A stretch of 7,575 nt of DNA from Bacteroidales bacterium (GCA_017618435.1 JAFZUH010000171.1:1-7575), one strand, 5' to 3'. Shown: positions 1 through 7,575, numbered from the stretch's first letter. Notes: generated from the letters alone by a model not told the origin. Made by a program: numbers and translations.

Positions 1-3000
1 CACACTGATATATTCAGGATTATTTATTCTATCTTTGGCACGCCCTATGGCAGGATAAATTTTGCCTTCTGCATTAGAGGCAATAGCCGCCACTACAGGC
101 ATATCGTTGGTATCTCTTGTTTTAGCGGTAATGGGTATCAACACCGAATCCGGATTGACAGCCCCATTGAAACGAATGGGTGCATACTGATTGGTATCAC
201 AACTATACAACAATGATACCGCTCCACGCATGGTCAGAAATTTATCTTCCGCCTTCAAGGTAACCGAACCGCTATAACCAAAATGGGGATTCAATGTAAA
301 ATTGGCATCGTAGCCGATTTTGCCATAGCCGCGGGTCTGTTTGTCTTTGTTTATCCACAGCGAATCCAAATAAATCTCCTGACGTTTTTCTTTGGCATCT
401 ACATAATTGTAATAACCATCGGCATGATAAGCGTCTTTGGCTTCCAACAAAACATTCGCCTTATATACTTCATGATATTGATTATCGGTATTAGCCAATA
501 TTTTGGAATCTTTCAATGTATCAATGTTTGCCTTTCGATATATTTTCACAATGCCCTCTTTGGGGAACACCGCAGCATCGGCAATCTCTACAAAACGTAC
601 ACCTTGGGCAGTAATTTCATATTTGCTGAAATCATAATTTGCCTTTGTTGCCGTGAATTGCAATTGTTTTTGTTCTGGATTGGTAGAAATCAACTCATTA
701 CCCTCCGAACGCATAGTATATAAGTCTTTAATCTCGGTATTGGGTATATCTACAGAAGCATATTTATCTTCATAGGTAAACTGCAATTGTTTTTCTGACA
801 CCAACCAATCAAATTCCTTCGCATAGGTTTTAAACATATTGATTGGGAAAAATATGGGTTGAGCAGTGCCATTTGCGATAAAATTACCTTTTTGTTTTTC
901 AAAATTCAAATAAGCCTTATGGTCTGTGGCCTTAATATAATAATCATTGGAGACAGAATCGTACAAATCAATATCCAGTGAAGAGGCTTTCATTTCATGA
1001 TGTAAAAATTCATAATCTTGCGAGTGCATAGTGGCAATATCGTAGATAAAATCACCAGAACCTCTTACTCCTGACGATGACACTATCAATTGTCCATCTA
1101 ATTGCGTTCCTTCATACATTTTGAATTTAGGTTTGGTATTATTTACATACATCTTATCTTCATAAGGCAACCAATGTGCTTTGGTATTGGCACAGACAAC
1201 AGGCGGATATTCGGTTCCCGACATTTGTGCATCTATACGATAATTGTCAAAAGTGGCATTCATAGAATCCAAAAAGAACAACATGTGTTTACCTTCGGCA
1301 TGCGATTGCAGATAATCCAATTTACCCGTACACCTCAAACCCTGATTGCTCAAATCTATTTTGCCGTCAAAACTGCCCCGACCTTGATAGGCAGGCATTT
1401 CTCCATTGGTATTATAAATGAAACCCAAAGAAAAATCAGGACGCACACGCAAGGGTCTTTCTATATCAGGAAAAATGCCACCCGAATACAAATAACCATC
1501 AAACAATAAGGAATCTGTATCAAAATCGTCCATATTTTTAATGGTAAATGTTGTTGTTTGGAAATAGAAACGTTCTTTATCGTAGGCTCCATTGTACACA
1601 AAATCATGATTATAATAAACCCTTCCTTTTGATTTGCTGTCAAAATACGGATAGCCCGGTATTGACAAGGTACTCGACTTATTGTTGGCTTGGTCTATAT
1701 ACAATGTTCCGGAAATATCCGACACATAACTCCGAACTTTTTCCAAAGGATATTCCCCCATAGCGTTTTGTCCTTTGGATTTGTCTTCTACAAAAAACAT
1801 CAAGGAATCCACCACGGCAAAATCCATTGTAAACGATTCGTAATTAAATTTGCTGTTGGTTACCCAAAAATCGAACAACCCCACTTCAACCTTTCCGTGA
1901 AAAACAAAATCACGGTTTTGCTTCATCGTTATTTTCTTTTCTTTGGGCAAAACATTGACAATTTGCGAATCGCTGACAATAATCAAATCTATACCTTTTA
2001 TATCCAAGTCGTTATTGATTAAACTAAATGTTGCATTGGTATGCCCTGCCCCTACCGTAGAACGGAATTGCAAAATATCATAATCTTTTTTCTTCAAATC
2101 GTTCAACAGATAGTTGCCCAGTCTCGGCAAATATTTTACCGTATGGTCATTGATATCATAATCGACAAAACCATATTCCACAAGTTGGAATATAAGACTT
2201 TGCACATCGGAACGGGAATATTTGAAATAAGCGGCTATTTCTTCAACAGTAGCCTCCCGTACACCTGTTGTCCTATAAAATTCATACAAAGTATAAAGCG
2301 GATTCACCTGATTCATACCCATAAATTGATATAGTCTGTCGGCAGAGAAATAAGAGACGGACTCTATCAAAGCATTCACATTTCCCATAGGACCGGGAAT
2401 GGGACCGAATTCAACATTTTCTTCGTTCATTTTCCAATGCAAGGCATCAGCAAAAATATCCACCTGATGATACGAATCGAAGAATGGCATACGCATAGGA
2501 CCTTCTTTGCCGCGAAAAAGCCACAACTCCCTGTTTTGCGGTGTATATTGCAATTCTATGGCTGAGTGAAAAATAGAATCGGTTTCCCGCCCTGTAGAAT
2601 CTTTATCAACATACAATATTGTTCTACATGTCTTTGATGACAACTGCTTCGGTTTCAAAACAAAACTTGCTGATTTGGCAATCATCACCACTTTGTTTTC
2701 TCTTTTAAACCGCAATTCCGCCAAATTTGCCGCCTCTCCTTGTCCCATAAAGGTATTGCCCCGCATGTGAATACCTCCGCAATAATCAACTTCCGAACAG
2801 ATATTGTTCACCTTAATGTTTTTATCATAACTTGTAAAACGCGGATAGGTAACTTTTTCTTCTGCCACTTCGGTGGACATGACCCTGTCTTCCAATTTAC
2901 CCAATTGCGGCGATGTAAAATATTCGGGATTGTGATACAAGGCTTGTTCTATTTCTATATGCACAGACCTTAACAACACCTTGTAGCTGTCAAATGTGGC

Positions 3001-3669
3001 ATAGACGTTTTCGCTCACGCCCGCTTTTTGCCAATCCACCATACCCTTTCCTCCGATAAAAACCATAGCGGTCGGGGAAAAATATCCCGAAGTGTTTTTT
3101 ATCTGCAAACTGTCTTTCCCGTTGGAGGCCACCAAATCCAATTTAGGATAAACGATTTTGGGAATAGAATCAATGTCAAAATAAAAATGATCAACATTGG
3201 CGGTATACCAATGCAAACCCGAATATCTGTTGAGAATATTCTCATTCAAAACAGTATAATAGGCTTTCATCAGCATTATAAACTGATTGGAGTGATTTTT
3301 GACAATATATTCGATTGATTTAGCAAAATTTTGTTCACTCTTTTTGGATTGATTGCTTTCTATAACCAACTTGTATGTTTTGATAAATTCCGCCAAATGT
3401 GGTATCGGTCGCATTTTTGCTTTGAATATCTTATTGGCAAGGTCGATGAATAGCAAATGTTCATCATTAGACATCGCATCCCACATGGAGGGAAATATGG
3501 CGATAATTTGTTCGGACTGCTCTTTCTGGTCTTTGTTTACAGATGAATATATGTTTGTTATTTCCTCAACGGTCAAATTGGGATTTGCGGTTAATTGTGT
3601 TACATTTTGGGCAACACTCGCCACATATACAAACAAGCATAGCGATACAATGAACAATATCCTTTTCAT
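1..3669 (-). CDS. Very large secreted protein of unknown function, 3' end beyond the window
   Basis: The frame is open for all 1223 codons from the ATG at 3667-3669 to the left edge, so the C-terminus is missing. Residues 1-23 form a signal peptide: K2-R3, a hydrophobic core, then S-V-A before Q22. Cys11 is not in a lipobox, so signal peptidase I cleavage and an envelope location are expected. Residues 24-140 look helical. From about 150 the chain is mostly short beta strands with many F-D-S-Y or D-S-type turns. Residues 464-520 resemble a winged helix. Segments near 766-810 and 856-900 repeat each other at an exact 90-residue offset, and a looser copy begins near 1134. The gene starts 37 bases after prmA with no promoter visible between them, so it is probably cotranscribed. 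I remember similar long proteins from other Bacteroidota without a named function. An AsmA/TamB-like or OstA-like envelope role is only a guess from the strand pattern. Confidence 0.9.
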   Translation of the reverse strand, partial: MKRILFIVSLCLFVYVASVAQNVTQLTANPNLTVEEITNIYSSVNKDQKEQSEQIIAIFPSMWDAMSNDEHLLFIDLANKIFKAKMRPIPHLAEFIKTYKLVIESNQSKKSEQNFAKSIEYIVKNHSNQFIMLMKAYYTVLNENILNRYSGLHWYTANVDHFYFDIDSIPKIVYPKLDLVASNGKDSLQIKNTSGYFSPTAMVFIGGKGMVDWQKAGVSENVYATFDSYKVLLRSVHIEIEQALYHNPEYFTSPQLGKLEDRVMSTEVAEEKVTYPRFTSYDKNIKVNNICSEVDYCGGIHMRGNTFMGQGEAANLAELRFKRENKVVMIAKSASFVLKPKQLSSKTCRTILYVDKDSTGRETDSIFHSAIELQYTPQNRELWLFRGKEGPMRMPFFDSYHQVDIFADALHWKMNEENVEFGPIPGPMGNVNALIESVSYFSADRLYQFMGMNQVNPLYTLYEFYRTTGVREATVEEIAAYFKYSRSDVQSLIFQLVEYGFVDYDINDHTVKYLPRLGNYLLNDLKKKDYDILQFRSTVGAGHTNATFSLINNDLDIKGIDLIIVSDSQIVNVLPKEKKITMKQNRDFVFHGKVEVGLFDFWVTNSKFNYESFTMDFAVVDSLMFFVEDKSKGQNAMGEYPLEKVRSYVSDISGTLYIDQANNKSSTLSIPGYPYFDSKSKGRVYYNHDFVYNGAYDKERFYFQTTTFTIKNMDDFDTDSLLFDGYLYSGGIFPDIERPLRVRPDFSLGFIYNTNGEMPAYQGRGSFDGKIDLSNQGLRCTGKLDYLQSHAEGKHMLFFLDSMNATFDNYRIDAQMSGTEYPPVVCANTKAHWLPYEDKMYVNNTKPKFKMYEGTQLDGQLIVSSSGVRGSGDFIYDIATMHSQDYEFLHHEMKASSLDIDLYDSVSNDYYIKATDHKAYLNFEKQKGNFIANGTAQPIFFPINMFKTYAKEFDWLVSEKQLQFTYEDKYASVDIPNTEIKDLYTMRSEGNELISTNPEQKQLQFTATKANYDFSKYEITAQGVRFVEIADAAVFPKEGIVKIYRKANIDTLKDSKILANTDNQYHEVYKANVLLEAKDAYHADGYYNYVDAKEKRQEIYLDSLWINKDKQTRGYGKIGYDANFTLNPHFGYSGSVTLKAEDKFLTMRGAVSLLYSCDTNQYAPIRFNGAVNPDSVLIPITAKTRDTNDMPVVAAIASNAEGKIYPAIGRAKDRINNPEYISV

Positions 3670-3706
3670 ATTCTTTCAACTTTGTCAATCAATTCAAAAC
3701 TATATT

Positions 3707-4546
3707 TTACTTTTTTATCAGTCTGGCTGCCACCCATTCGTCTTTGATAGAATGAGATTGATACTCAATGCCATATTTTTCAGCCTCGGCTTTCAACAAA
3801 TCCAAATCGGGGTGAAGATAAAAACCGCTCAAAAACAAAACAGCATTGCTTTTCATCGCTCGAGCATAACATTTCATATCCTTCAACAAAATATTACGAT
3901 TAATATTTGCTATCACAATATCAAAATCCGTGTCTTTTATCAAAGAAGCATCACCATATTGCACAAGAATATTGTTGCAATCGTTTCTTTTGACATTGTC
4001 CACACAATTATTATATGCCCATTTGTCATTGTCTATCGCTAAAACCGAAGCGGCTTTTCGTTTTTGTGCCAAAATAGCCAGCACACCTGTTCCTGTTCCC
4101 ATATCCAACACTTTTTTGCCGGCACAATCTTCTTTCAGCAAATAACTAATCAATTGGGCTGTAGTGGGATGATGAGCCGTACCAAAAGACATTTCCGGTT
4201 TAATAACAATATCAAATTCAACATCTTTTAGCGGTTCATGAAAAGGAGCACGAATATAACATTGACCATCTACAAGCACAGGCTGATAACTTTGTTCCCA
4301 CAATGCATTCCAATTTTTTTCTTCCATTTGCTGATAGGTGAAAGAAAAATCAAAAGGAAAATCTTTGGCTCTTTGAGACAAGTCTTCAAATGATTGTTTA
4401 TCAAACTGTTCCTGTTGTATATAGGCATTCAAGCCATCGGTATTTTCTTCAAAACTATCGCAACCCAAATCAGACAAAAGAGCAATGAGTATCTCATTGC
4501 CTTCTGTGGGTTCGCTAACCTGACATTTTATTTGTATATAAGCCAT
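3707..4546 (-). CDS. prmA: Ribosomal protein L11 methyltransferase PrmA
   Basis: This cytosolic enzyme uses S-adenosylmethionine to methylate ribosomal protein L11. The 279 residues fit the short Bacteroidota form of the family. The N-terminal part (about 1-70) is the L11-binding domain, followed by the linker with W79-N-A-L-W83. The diagnostic F121-G-T-A-H-H-P-T-T129 comes next, then the AdoMet-binding motif I, V146-L-D-M-G-T-G-T-G154, with the acidic D172 at the end of strand 2. The active-site loop reads N214-I-N-R-N218, where proteobacterial PrmA has a different N-I-L-type sequence. The ATG at 4544-4546 immediately follows the tpiA stop codon, so translation is probably coupled to tpiA. 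As I recall, the tpiA-prmA pair recurs in Bacteroidota. The gene appears intact. Confidence 0.97.
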   Translation of the reverse strand: MAYIQIKCQVSEPTEGNEILIALLSDLGCDSFEENTDGLNAYIQQEQFDKQSFEDLSQRAKDFPFDFSFTYQQMEEKNWNALWEQSYQPVLVDGQCYIRAPFHEPLKDVEFDIVIKPEMSFGTAHHPTTAQLISYLLKEDCAGKKVLDMGTGTGVLAILAQKRKAASVLAIDNDKWAYNNCVDNVKRNDCNNILVQYGDASLIKDTDFDIVIANINRNILLKDMKCYARAMKSNAVLFLSGFYLHPDLDLLKAEAEKYGIEYQSHSIKDEWVAARLIKK

Positions 4547-5323
4547 TTAATCGTTTTTTGTACAAGTTTCTGCCGCATTGACAATTTCGATAAAATCTTG
4601 AGCAGACAAAGAGGCTCCACCTATCAATCCGCCATCAACATCGGCACAGGAGAACAAATCCAAAGCATTTTTGGCATTGCAACTTCCACCGTAAAGAATA
4701 TAGGTATTGTAGGCCATTTCGGTACCATATTTTTCTTCTATCAGTTTTCTGATAAAAGCATGCACTTCTTGTGCTTGTTGTGGAGTAGCGGTCAAACCTG
4801 TACCGATAGCCCAAATAGGTTCATAAGCAATGGTTATATTTTCAAACTGTTCTGCCGACAAATGAAACAAAGTGTTTTTTATTTGGTTTTCTATCACTTG
4901 TTTAAAATTGCCGTTTTCTCTATCGGCTAAACTTTCACCGCAGCAGAAAATTGGATTTATCTGATTGGCTAACAAAATATCTATTTTCTTTGCCAACTCC
5001 TCATCGGTTTCATGGAAATAGTTTCTTCTTTCAGAGTGTCCGACAATACAAAATTCCACATCTACCGATTTAAGCATAGCCGCACTGATTTCTCCGGTAT
5101 AAGCCCCTTTTTCGGCATAGGCAACATTTTGAGCACCTACATAAAAGTTGCTTTCTTGAGCAATATCGGTGGCCATTTCAAGATACAAAGCAGGCGGACA
5201 GATTATAATTTCCGTTTCCAACCGCATATCTTCTATAGATTCTGCTATGGCTACCAACAAATCTTCTGCTTCGGAAAAAGTATTGTTCATTTTCCAATTA
5301 CCTGCTACTATTTTATTTTTCAT
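4547..5323 (-). CDS. tpiA: Triosephosphate isomerase TpiA
   Basis: TpiA interconverts dihydroxyacetone phosphate and glyceraldehyde 3-phosphate in glycolysis and gluconeogenesis, as a cytosolic TIM-barrel dimer. At 258 residues it has normal family length. All catalytic parts are present: N9-W-K11 with the substrate-binding lysine, G95-H96-S-E-R with the electrophilic histidine, and A166-Y-E168-P with the catalytic base. These are followed by the flexible loop 6 (P169-I-W-A-I-G-T-G176). The phosphate-gripping Y211-G-G-S214 and G231-G-L-I-G-G-A-S-L239 are also intact, as is the conserved loop cysteine C127. The start is the ATG at 5321-5323, because the N-terminus K-N-K-I-V-A-G-N-W-K matches the family start. 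No Shine-Dalgarno site is evident; the leader just before it is A/T-rich, as is usual in Bacteroidota. A promoter element lies about 85 bases upstream. It is first in the apparent tpiA-prmA-secreted protein unit. Confidence 0.98.
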   Translation of the reverse strand: MKNKIVAGNWKMNNTFSEAEDLLVAIAESIEDMRLETEIIICPPALYLEMATDIAQESNFYVGAQNVAYAEKGAYTGEISAAMLKSVDVEFCIVGHSERRNYFHETDEELAKKIDILLANQINPIFCCGESLADRENGNFKQVIENQIKNTLFHLSAEQFENITIAYEPIWAIGTGLTATPQQAQEVHAFIRKLIEEKYGTEMAYNTYILYGGSCNAKNALDLFSCADVDGGLIGGASLSAQDFIEIVNAAETCTKND

Positions 5324-5483
5324 GATATTAATTTTTATTTGATTTACACTCTATTTTATACTATGAACAAGGTTTATAAAACAAATATCCTGCTCTTTTT
5401 ATTTCTGCAAAGATAACATTTTTTTAAGATAAAGGCATTTATATAGGGATATTAAATATGAAAATGTACTATTATTGTTTATG
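5324..5483. other. Spacer between the restriction cassette and tpiA
   Basis: This very A/T-rich gap of 160 bases separates the end of the putative endonuclease gene from the start of tpiA. It holds the likely tpiA promoter (see 5408-5415) and a leader of roughly 75 bases. I found no GC-rich hairpin followed by a U-run on the minus strand that would end the restriction cassette's transcript. The only small palindrome (5429-5442, five A/T pairs around GGCA) is too weak. Readthrough from the cassette into tpiA therefore seems possible. Confidence 0.7.
5408..5415 (-). promoter_or_regulatory. Probable tpiA promoter, Bacteroidota -7 element
   Basis: On the minus strand these bases read TATCTTTG, an exact match to the TAnnTTTG -7 consensus used by the Bacteroidota primary sigma factor. 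Transcription would start a few bases further on, near 5400, giving a leader of about 75-80 bases before the tpiA ATG. The expected TTG-type -33 element is not clear; only TTTA at 5430-5433 is nearby and its spacing is short. A second, imperfect element (GATATTTG, 5382-5389) lies closer to the gene. The TTTG at 5408-5411 sits 18 bases upstream of it and could serve as that element's -33 box. Confidence 0.55.
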
Positions 5484-6884
5484 TTATTTCCAAAAATCTA
5501 ACAAATTCGTAATTGCCCGTTTAAAAAGTTTAGGTGCTTTAATACCAAGTACCAATTTTCCATTTTCATTCAATAAGAAACCAATTTGCACTTCCCCTAT
5601 TCTTTCTTCTTTGCTACCATATAATACAACAGTGCGTACGATTTTGAATCTTTGATAGAATTTTTTCAAATACATTTTTTCAAAATCATCATAAGCATTA
5701 AGTTCTATAATTCCTTTTTTACGAAATTCATACTTTTTCCCCTCTATTGTTATGGCTTCGTTTTCTTTTATATCAAGCAAAACCAAATCAGGAATATGTA
5801 TTATTTTATCTTTATCTCCTGCTTTGTAGGCATTTCTGTCTGCATATTTCTGCAACGGAATATATTCATCATTTGATGTCCTAAAATATCCCTTTTCACA
5901 ACCTGCATGATTCTCAAACACCGAATAACTTTCAGTAAAGTTTTCTACAACAATATGAATAAAAATTGTTCCTAATTTTTCACCTTTCATATCATAATGC
6001 CAATAATCCTTTGGCAATGTTGCTTGAGGAACAGATATACCTTGCAATTCTATATGTAAACAATTCGCTATCTGAATAAACTTATTAGTCTTACCTACAT
6101 GTCTTTGAGATAGGCCGTGTTGGGTAATCTCTATTGTTTTGGACCATCCAAGTTTCCTTAATACTGCCACAATTAGACTAATCGCACCAATATTAGGGTC
6201 ATGGGCTAAAGAACCACCTTTATATAACCTTCCTGAAATCTGAATCTTTGTCGCAGTTTTCTTTATCAGAATAGAAACATTACCCTTTGGTGCCTTTCTC
6301 ATATTATTTTTAAAATCAACTACTTCATCAATATTTTTAAAAGGTTTGAATTTCGTTTTATCTAACTGCTTTCCTAAAATCTCAACACCTAATGTACGTA
6401 AAAGTCGAGTACCGAAAATATATGTTTCTGTCGGTTCCTTTTTTTGCTCCACATGCAAATTGTAAAGCATTATTTTCTTTGTTTTTGGATAATAATTTTG
6501 AATAAAAACAAACTTTGAACCACGTTGATACACTCCAGTATTTCGACTTTCGCTATCATCAGTCTTAGTTTCTTCAATAGCATAAAGTGGAGTATCTGAT
6601 ACTTGGGGTTGCTCATTTTGATAATAAATCAAAAAGTCAGTAAAACTTGAGGAACCTGCAACCGTTTTTATGTAAATTTTATCTACTTTTGCACAAGTAA
6701 AACCTATTACTTGGTATGTAAAATTAAAACATTTCTTATTATCAAGCAAAGGTATAATTCTAATACTATCACCGAAAAAACCACATTTTTGTGCCTTGGC
6801 AAAATATGTAAAAATCATTTCAAGAACTTCTATTTTCGGACGTTCTTCTGTTAATATCCATAAATTTTTCTTGTTATTCATCAT
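5484..6884 (-). CDS. Putative type II restriction endonuclease paired with a D12 methyltransferase
   Basis: This 466-residue protein most likely cuts unmodified DNA at the site protected by the methyltransferase encoded just before it. The C-terminal part has a classical PD-(D/E)xK nuclease signature: I364-P-D366-L-V-L-L, then I380-E381-G-K383. It is followed by a helix with aromatic residues (Y398-D-D-F401) and the strand R417-T-V-V-L-Y-G. A second plausible site is near the N-terminus: T82-D83-F, then I103-E-E105-T-K107, followed by D-D-S-E-S-R. No other known domain, signal peptide or membrane segment is visible. The ATG at 6882-6884 overlaps the methyltransferase stop as ATGA; a second ATG follows directly at 6879-6881. 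Base composition is very A/T-rich compared with tpiA and prmA, suggesting transfer. The recognition sequence cannot be read from the protein. The nuclease role rests on motifs and gene pairing, not on a named match. Confidence 0.84.
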   Translation of the reverse strand: MMNNKKNLWILTEERPKIEVLEMIFTYFAKAQKCGFFGDSIRIIPLLDNKKCFNFTYQVIGFTCAKVDKIYIKTVAGSSSFTDFLIYYQNEQPQVSDTPLYAIEETKTDDSESRNTGVYQRGSKFVFIQNYYPKTKKIMLYNLHVEQKKEPTETYIFGTRLLRTLGVEILGKQLDKTKFKPFKNIDEVVDFKNNMRKAPKGNVSILIKKTATKIQISGRLYKGGSLAHDPNIGAISLIVAVLRKLGWSKTIEITQHGLSQRHVGKTNKFIQIANCLHIELQGISVPQATLPKDYWHYDMKGEKLGTIFIHIVVENFTESYSVFENHAGCEKGYFRTSNDEYIPLQKYADRNAYKAGDKDKIIHIPDLVLLDIKENEAITIEGKKYEFRKKGIIELNAYDDFEKMYLKKFYQRFKIVRTVVLYGSKEERIGEVQIGFLLNENGKLVLGIKAPKLFKRAITNLLDFWK

Positions 6885-7575
6885 TTTTTCAAAATGTATA
6901 ATTGTTCAAAAATGTGTTTTTTTGTTTTGGATAATCCGTTATTATTACTTTTAAATCGTGTATACTGAAATTGTTCCAGTTTTACCGAACCATACTTTGA
7001 TAGCACATTCATAATTTCTTCTTGTGGCATTATTCCCTCTGAATTATAACTCAATATCAAAAATTTATACTTTGCATTTTCCGCCACAACATCTAAATCT
7101 CTTAATGCTGTTTTGGCATTACAAAATGTAGATTTTTTATTTTCATAATCTCTCATTCCCGAAATGCCTTTTATTGATGGATTATCATATTTTGCAATAG
7201 TTTCAATTAAATGATAATTAGGCAAATACTGTCGTTCGTTGTAGGGAGGATCTAAATATAAAATATCTGTATCAATAATATCTAGCAAATCTAAACTATT
7301 GGCATTATAAACTATATTTACCCTATTGTTGTTGTGAATTTTTATAGGTCTTAAAATCATCCTTTTTGTTGCACGCGGATCCCATTTTTTCTGAAATGCA
7401 GCATAAACACCTGCAACATTTGCATAAAACGATACCGTTTCTATTAAACAAGCCAATAGGATATAATATTCATTATCCAATAAAAAACCATCATGGTTCC
7501 ATTGTTCTATTTGTTGCCTAATTGCATCTATCCGCATACCATTTCCATTACTAAAATACATACGCGGTTGAACTA
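6881..7575 (-). CDS. D12-class adenine-N6 DNA methyltransferase, 5' end beyond the window
   Basis: This enzyme transfers a methyl group from S-adenosylmethionine to the N6 of adenine, protecting host DNA from the partner nuclease. The frame is open to the right edge, reading V-Q-P-R before the first in-window methionine at 7559-7561. That methionine is therefore internal and not the start. Residues below are numbered from it. N-G-M-R-I-D-A-I-R (7-15) followed by E31-Y-Y-I-L-L and A47-N-V-A-G-V-Y is typical of the D12 family, of the NlaIII/FokI methyltransferase type as I remember it. The catalytic motif IV, L103-D-P-P-Y107, lies at 7241-7252 and is followed by N-E-R-Q-Y and N-Y-H. The AdoMet-binding F-x-G-x-G motif I must lie outside the window. 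The stop overlaps the endonuclease start by ATGA, so methyltransferase is made first and the pair is translationally coupled. An A7 run near the end (6917-6923) is in frame here. Confidence 0.92.
   Translation of the reverse strand, partial: VQPRMYFSNGNGMRIDAIRQQIEQWNHDGFLLDNEYYILLACLIETVSFYANVAGVYAAFQKKWDPRATKRMILRPIKIHNNNRVNIVYNANSLDLLDIIDTDILYLDPPYNERQYLPNYHLIETIAKYDNPSIKGISGMRDYENKKSTFCNAKTALRDLDVVAENAKYKFLILSYNSEGIMPQEEIMNVLSKYGSVKLEQFQYTRFKSNNNGLSKTKKHIFEQLYILKK

Noticed and set aside
1461..1643. Minus-strand open frame of 60 codons
   Set aside because: It is out of frame within the large secreted-protein gene and shows no family features.
283..3318. A series of plus-strand open frames of 70-146 codons (for example 283-723, 1102-1509, 2041-2334)
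   Set aside because: They lie antisense to the continuous 1223-codon secreted-protein frame, and their translations have skewed, low-complexity composition with no recognisable motif.
3353..4042. Plus-strand open frame of 229 codons
   Set aside because: It spans the opposite strand of two well-supported genes (prmA and the start of the secreted protein), and its residues look like a reverse-strand shadow.
4394..5416. Plus-strand open frames opposite prmA and tpiA (4394-4930, 5012-5416)
   Set aside because: tpiA and prmA are certain on the other strand, and the antisense translations have no motif.
5429..5442. Palindrome as a terminator for the restriction cassette
   Set aside because: It has only five A/T pairs around a four-base loop and no U-run follows it on the minus strand.
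5458..5876. Small plus-strand frames opposite the endonuclease C-terminus
   Set aside because: They are antisense to the conserved-looking PD-(D/E)xK region and give A/T-driven sequences with no signal or domain.
6917..6923. A7 run near the end of the methyltransferase gene as a phase-variation switch
   Set aside because: Runs of six or seven A or T are common by chance in DNA this A/T-rich, and the frame is intact here; nothing else supports switching.

Overview
The window reads as a low-GC Bacteroidota chromosome, most likely of the order Bacteroidales. Four things point there. A perfect TAnnTTTG promoter element lies upstream of the triosephosphate isomerase gene. Purine-rich Shine-Dalgarno sites are weak or absent. 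PrmA carries an N-I-N-R-N form of its active-site loop. A very large secreted protein is of a kind I remember only from this phylum. All five genes are on the minus strand, so transcription runs from the right edge to the left edge.

The right part (7575 to 5484) is a restriction-modification cassette. First comes the C-terminal portion of a D12-class adenine-N6 DNA methyltransferase, whose beginning lies outside the window. It overlaps by ATGA the start of a 466-residue protein that I read as its type II restriction endonuclease. In the lines I counted by hand this block is about 27% GC, against about 42% for the rest, so it looks acquired. The putative nuclease has two separate PD-(D/E)xK-like signatures, one near each end, which is the most unusual molecular feature here.

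A 160-base spacer (5324-5483) carries the likely tpiA promoter and no convincing terminator. The middle (5323 to 3707) is housekeeping: tpiA (glycolysis) directly abutting prmA (methylation of ribosomal protein L11), with the stop codon of one touching the start codon of the other.

The left half (3669 to 1) is a single open frame of 1223 codons that runs off the window without a stop. I translated it codon by codon from the complementary strand. It encodes a protein with a cleavable signal peptide, a helical N-terminal region, a segment resembling a winged helix, and long beta-rich stretches with an internal repeat at an exact 90-residue offset. It follows prmA by 37 bases with no visible promoter and is probably in the same transcript. 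Its function is unknown to me and it is the best candidate for undescribed biology. I saw no RNA gene, CRISPR array, insertion sequence or origin.
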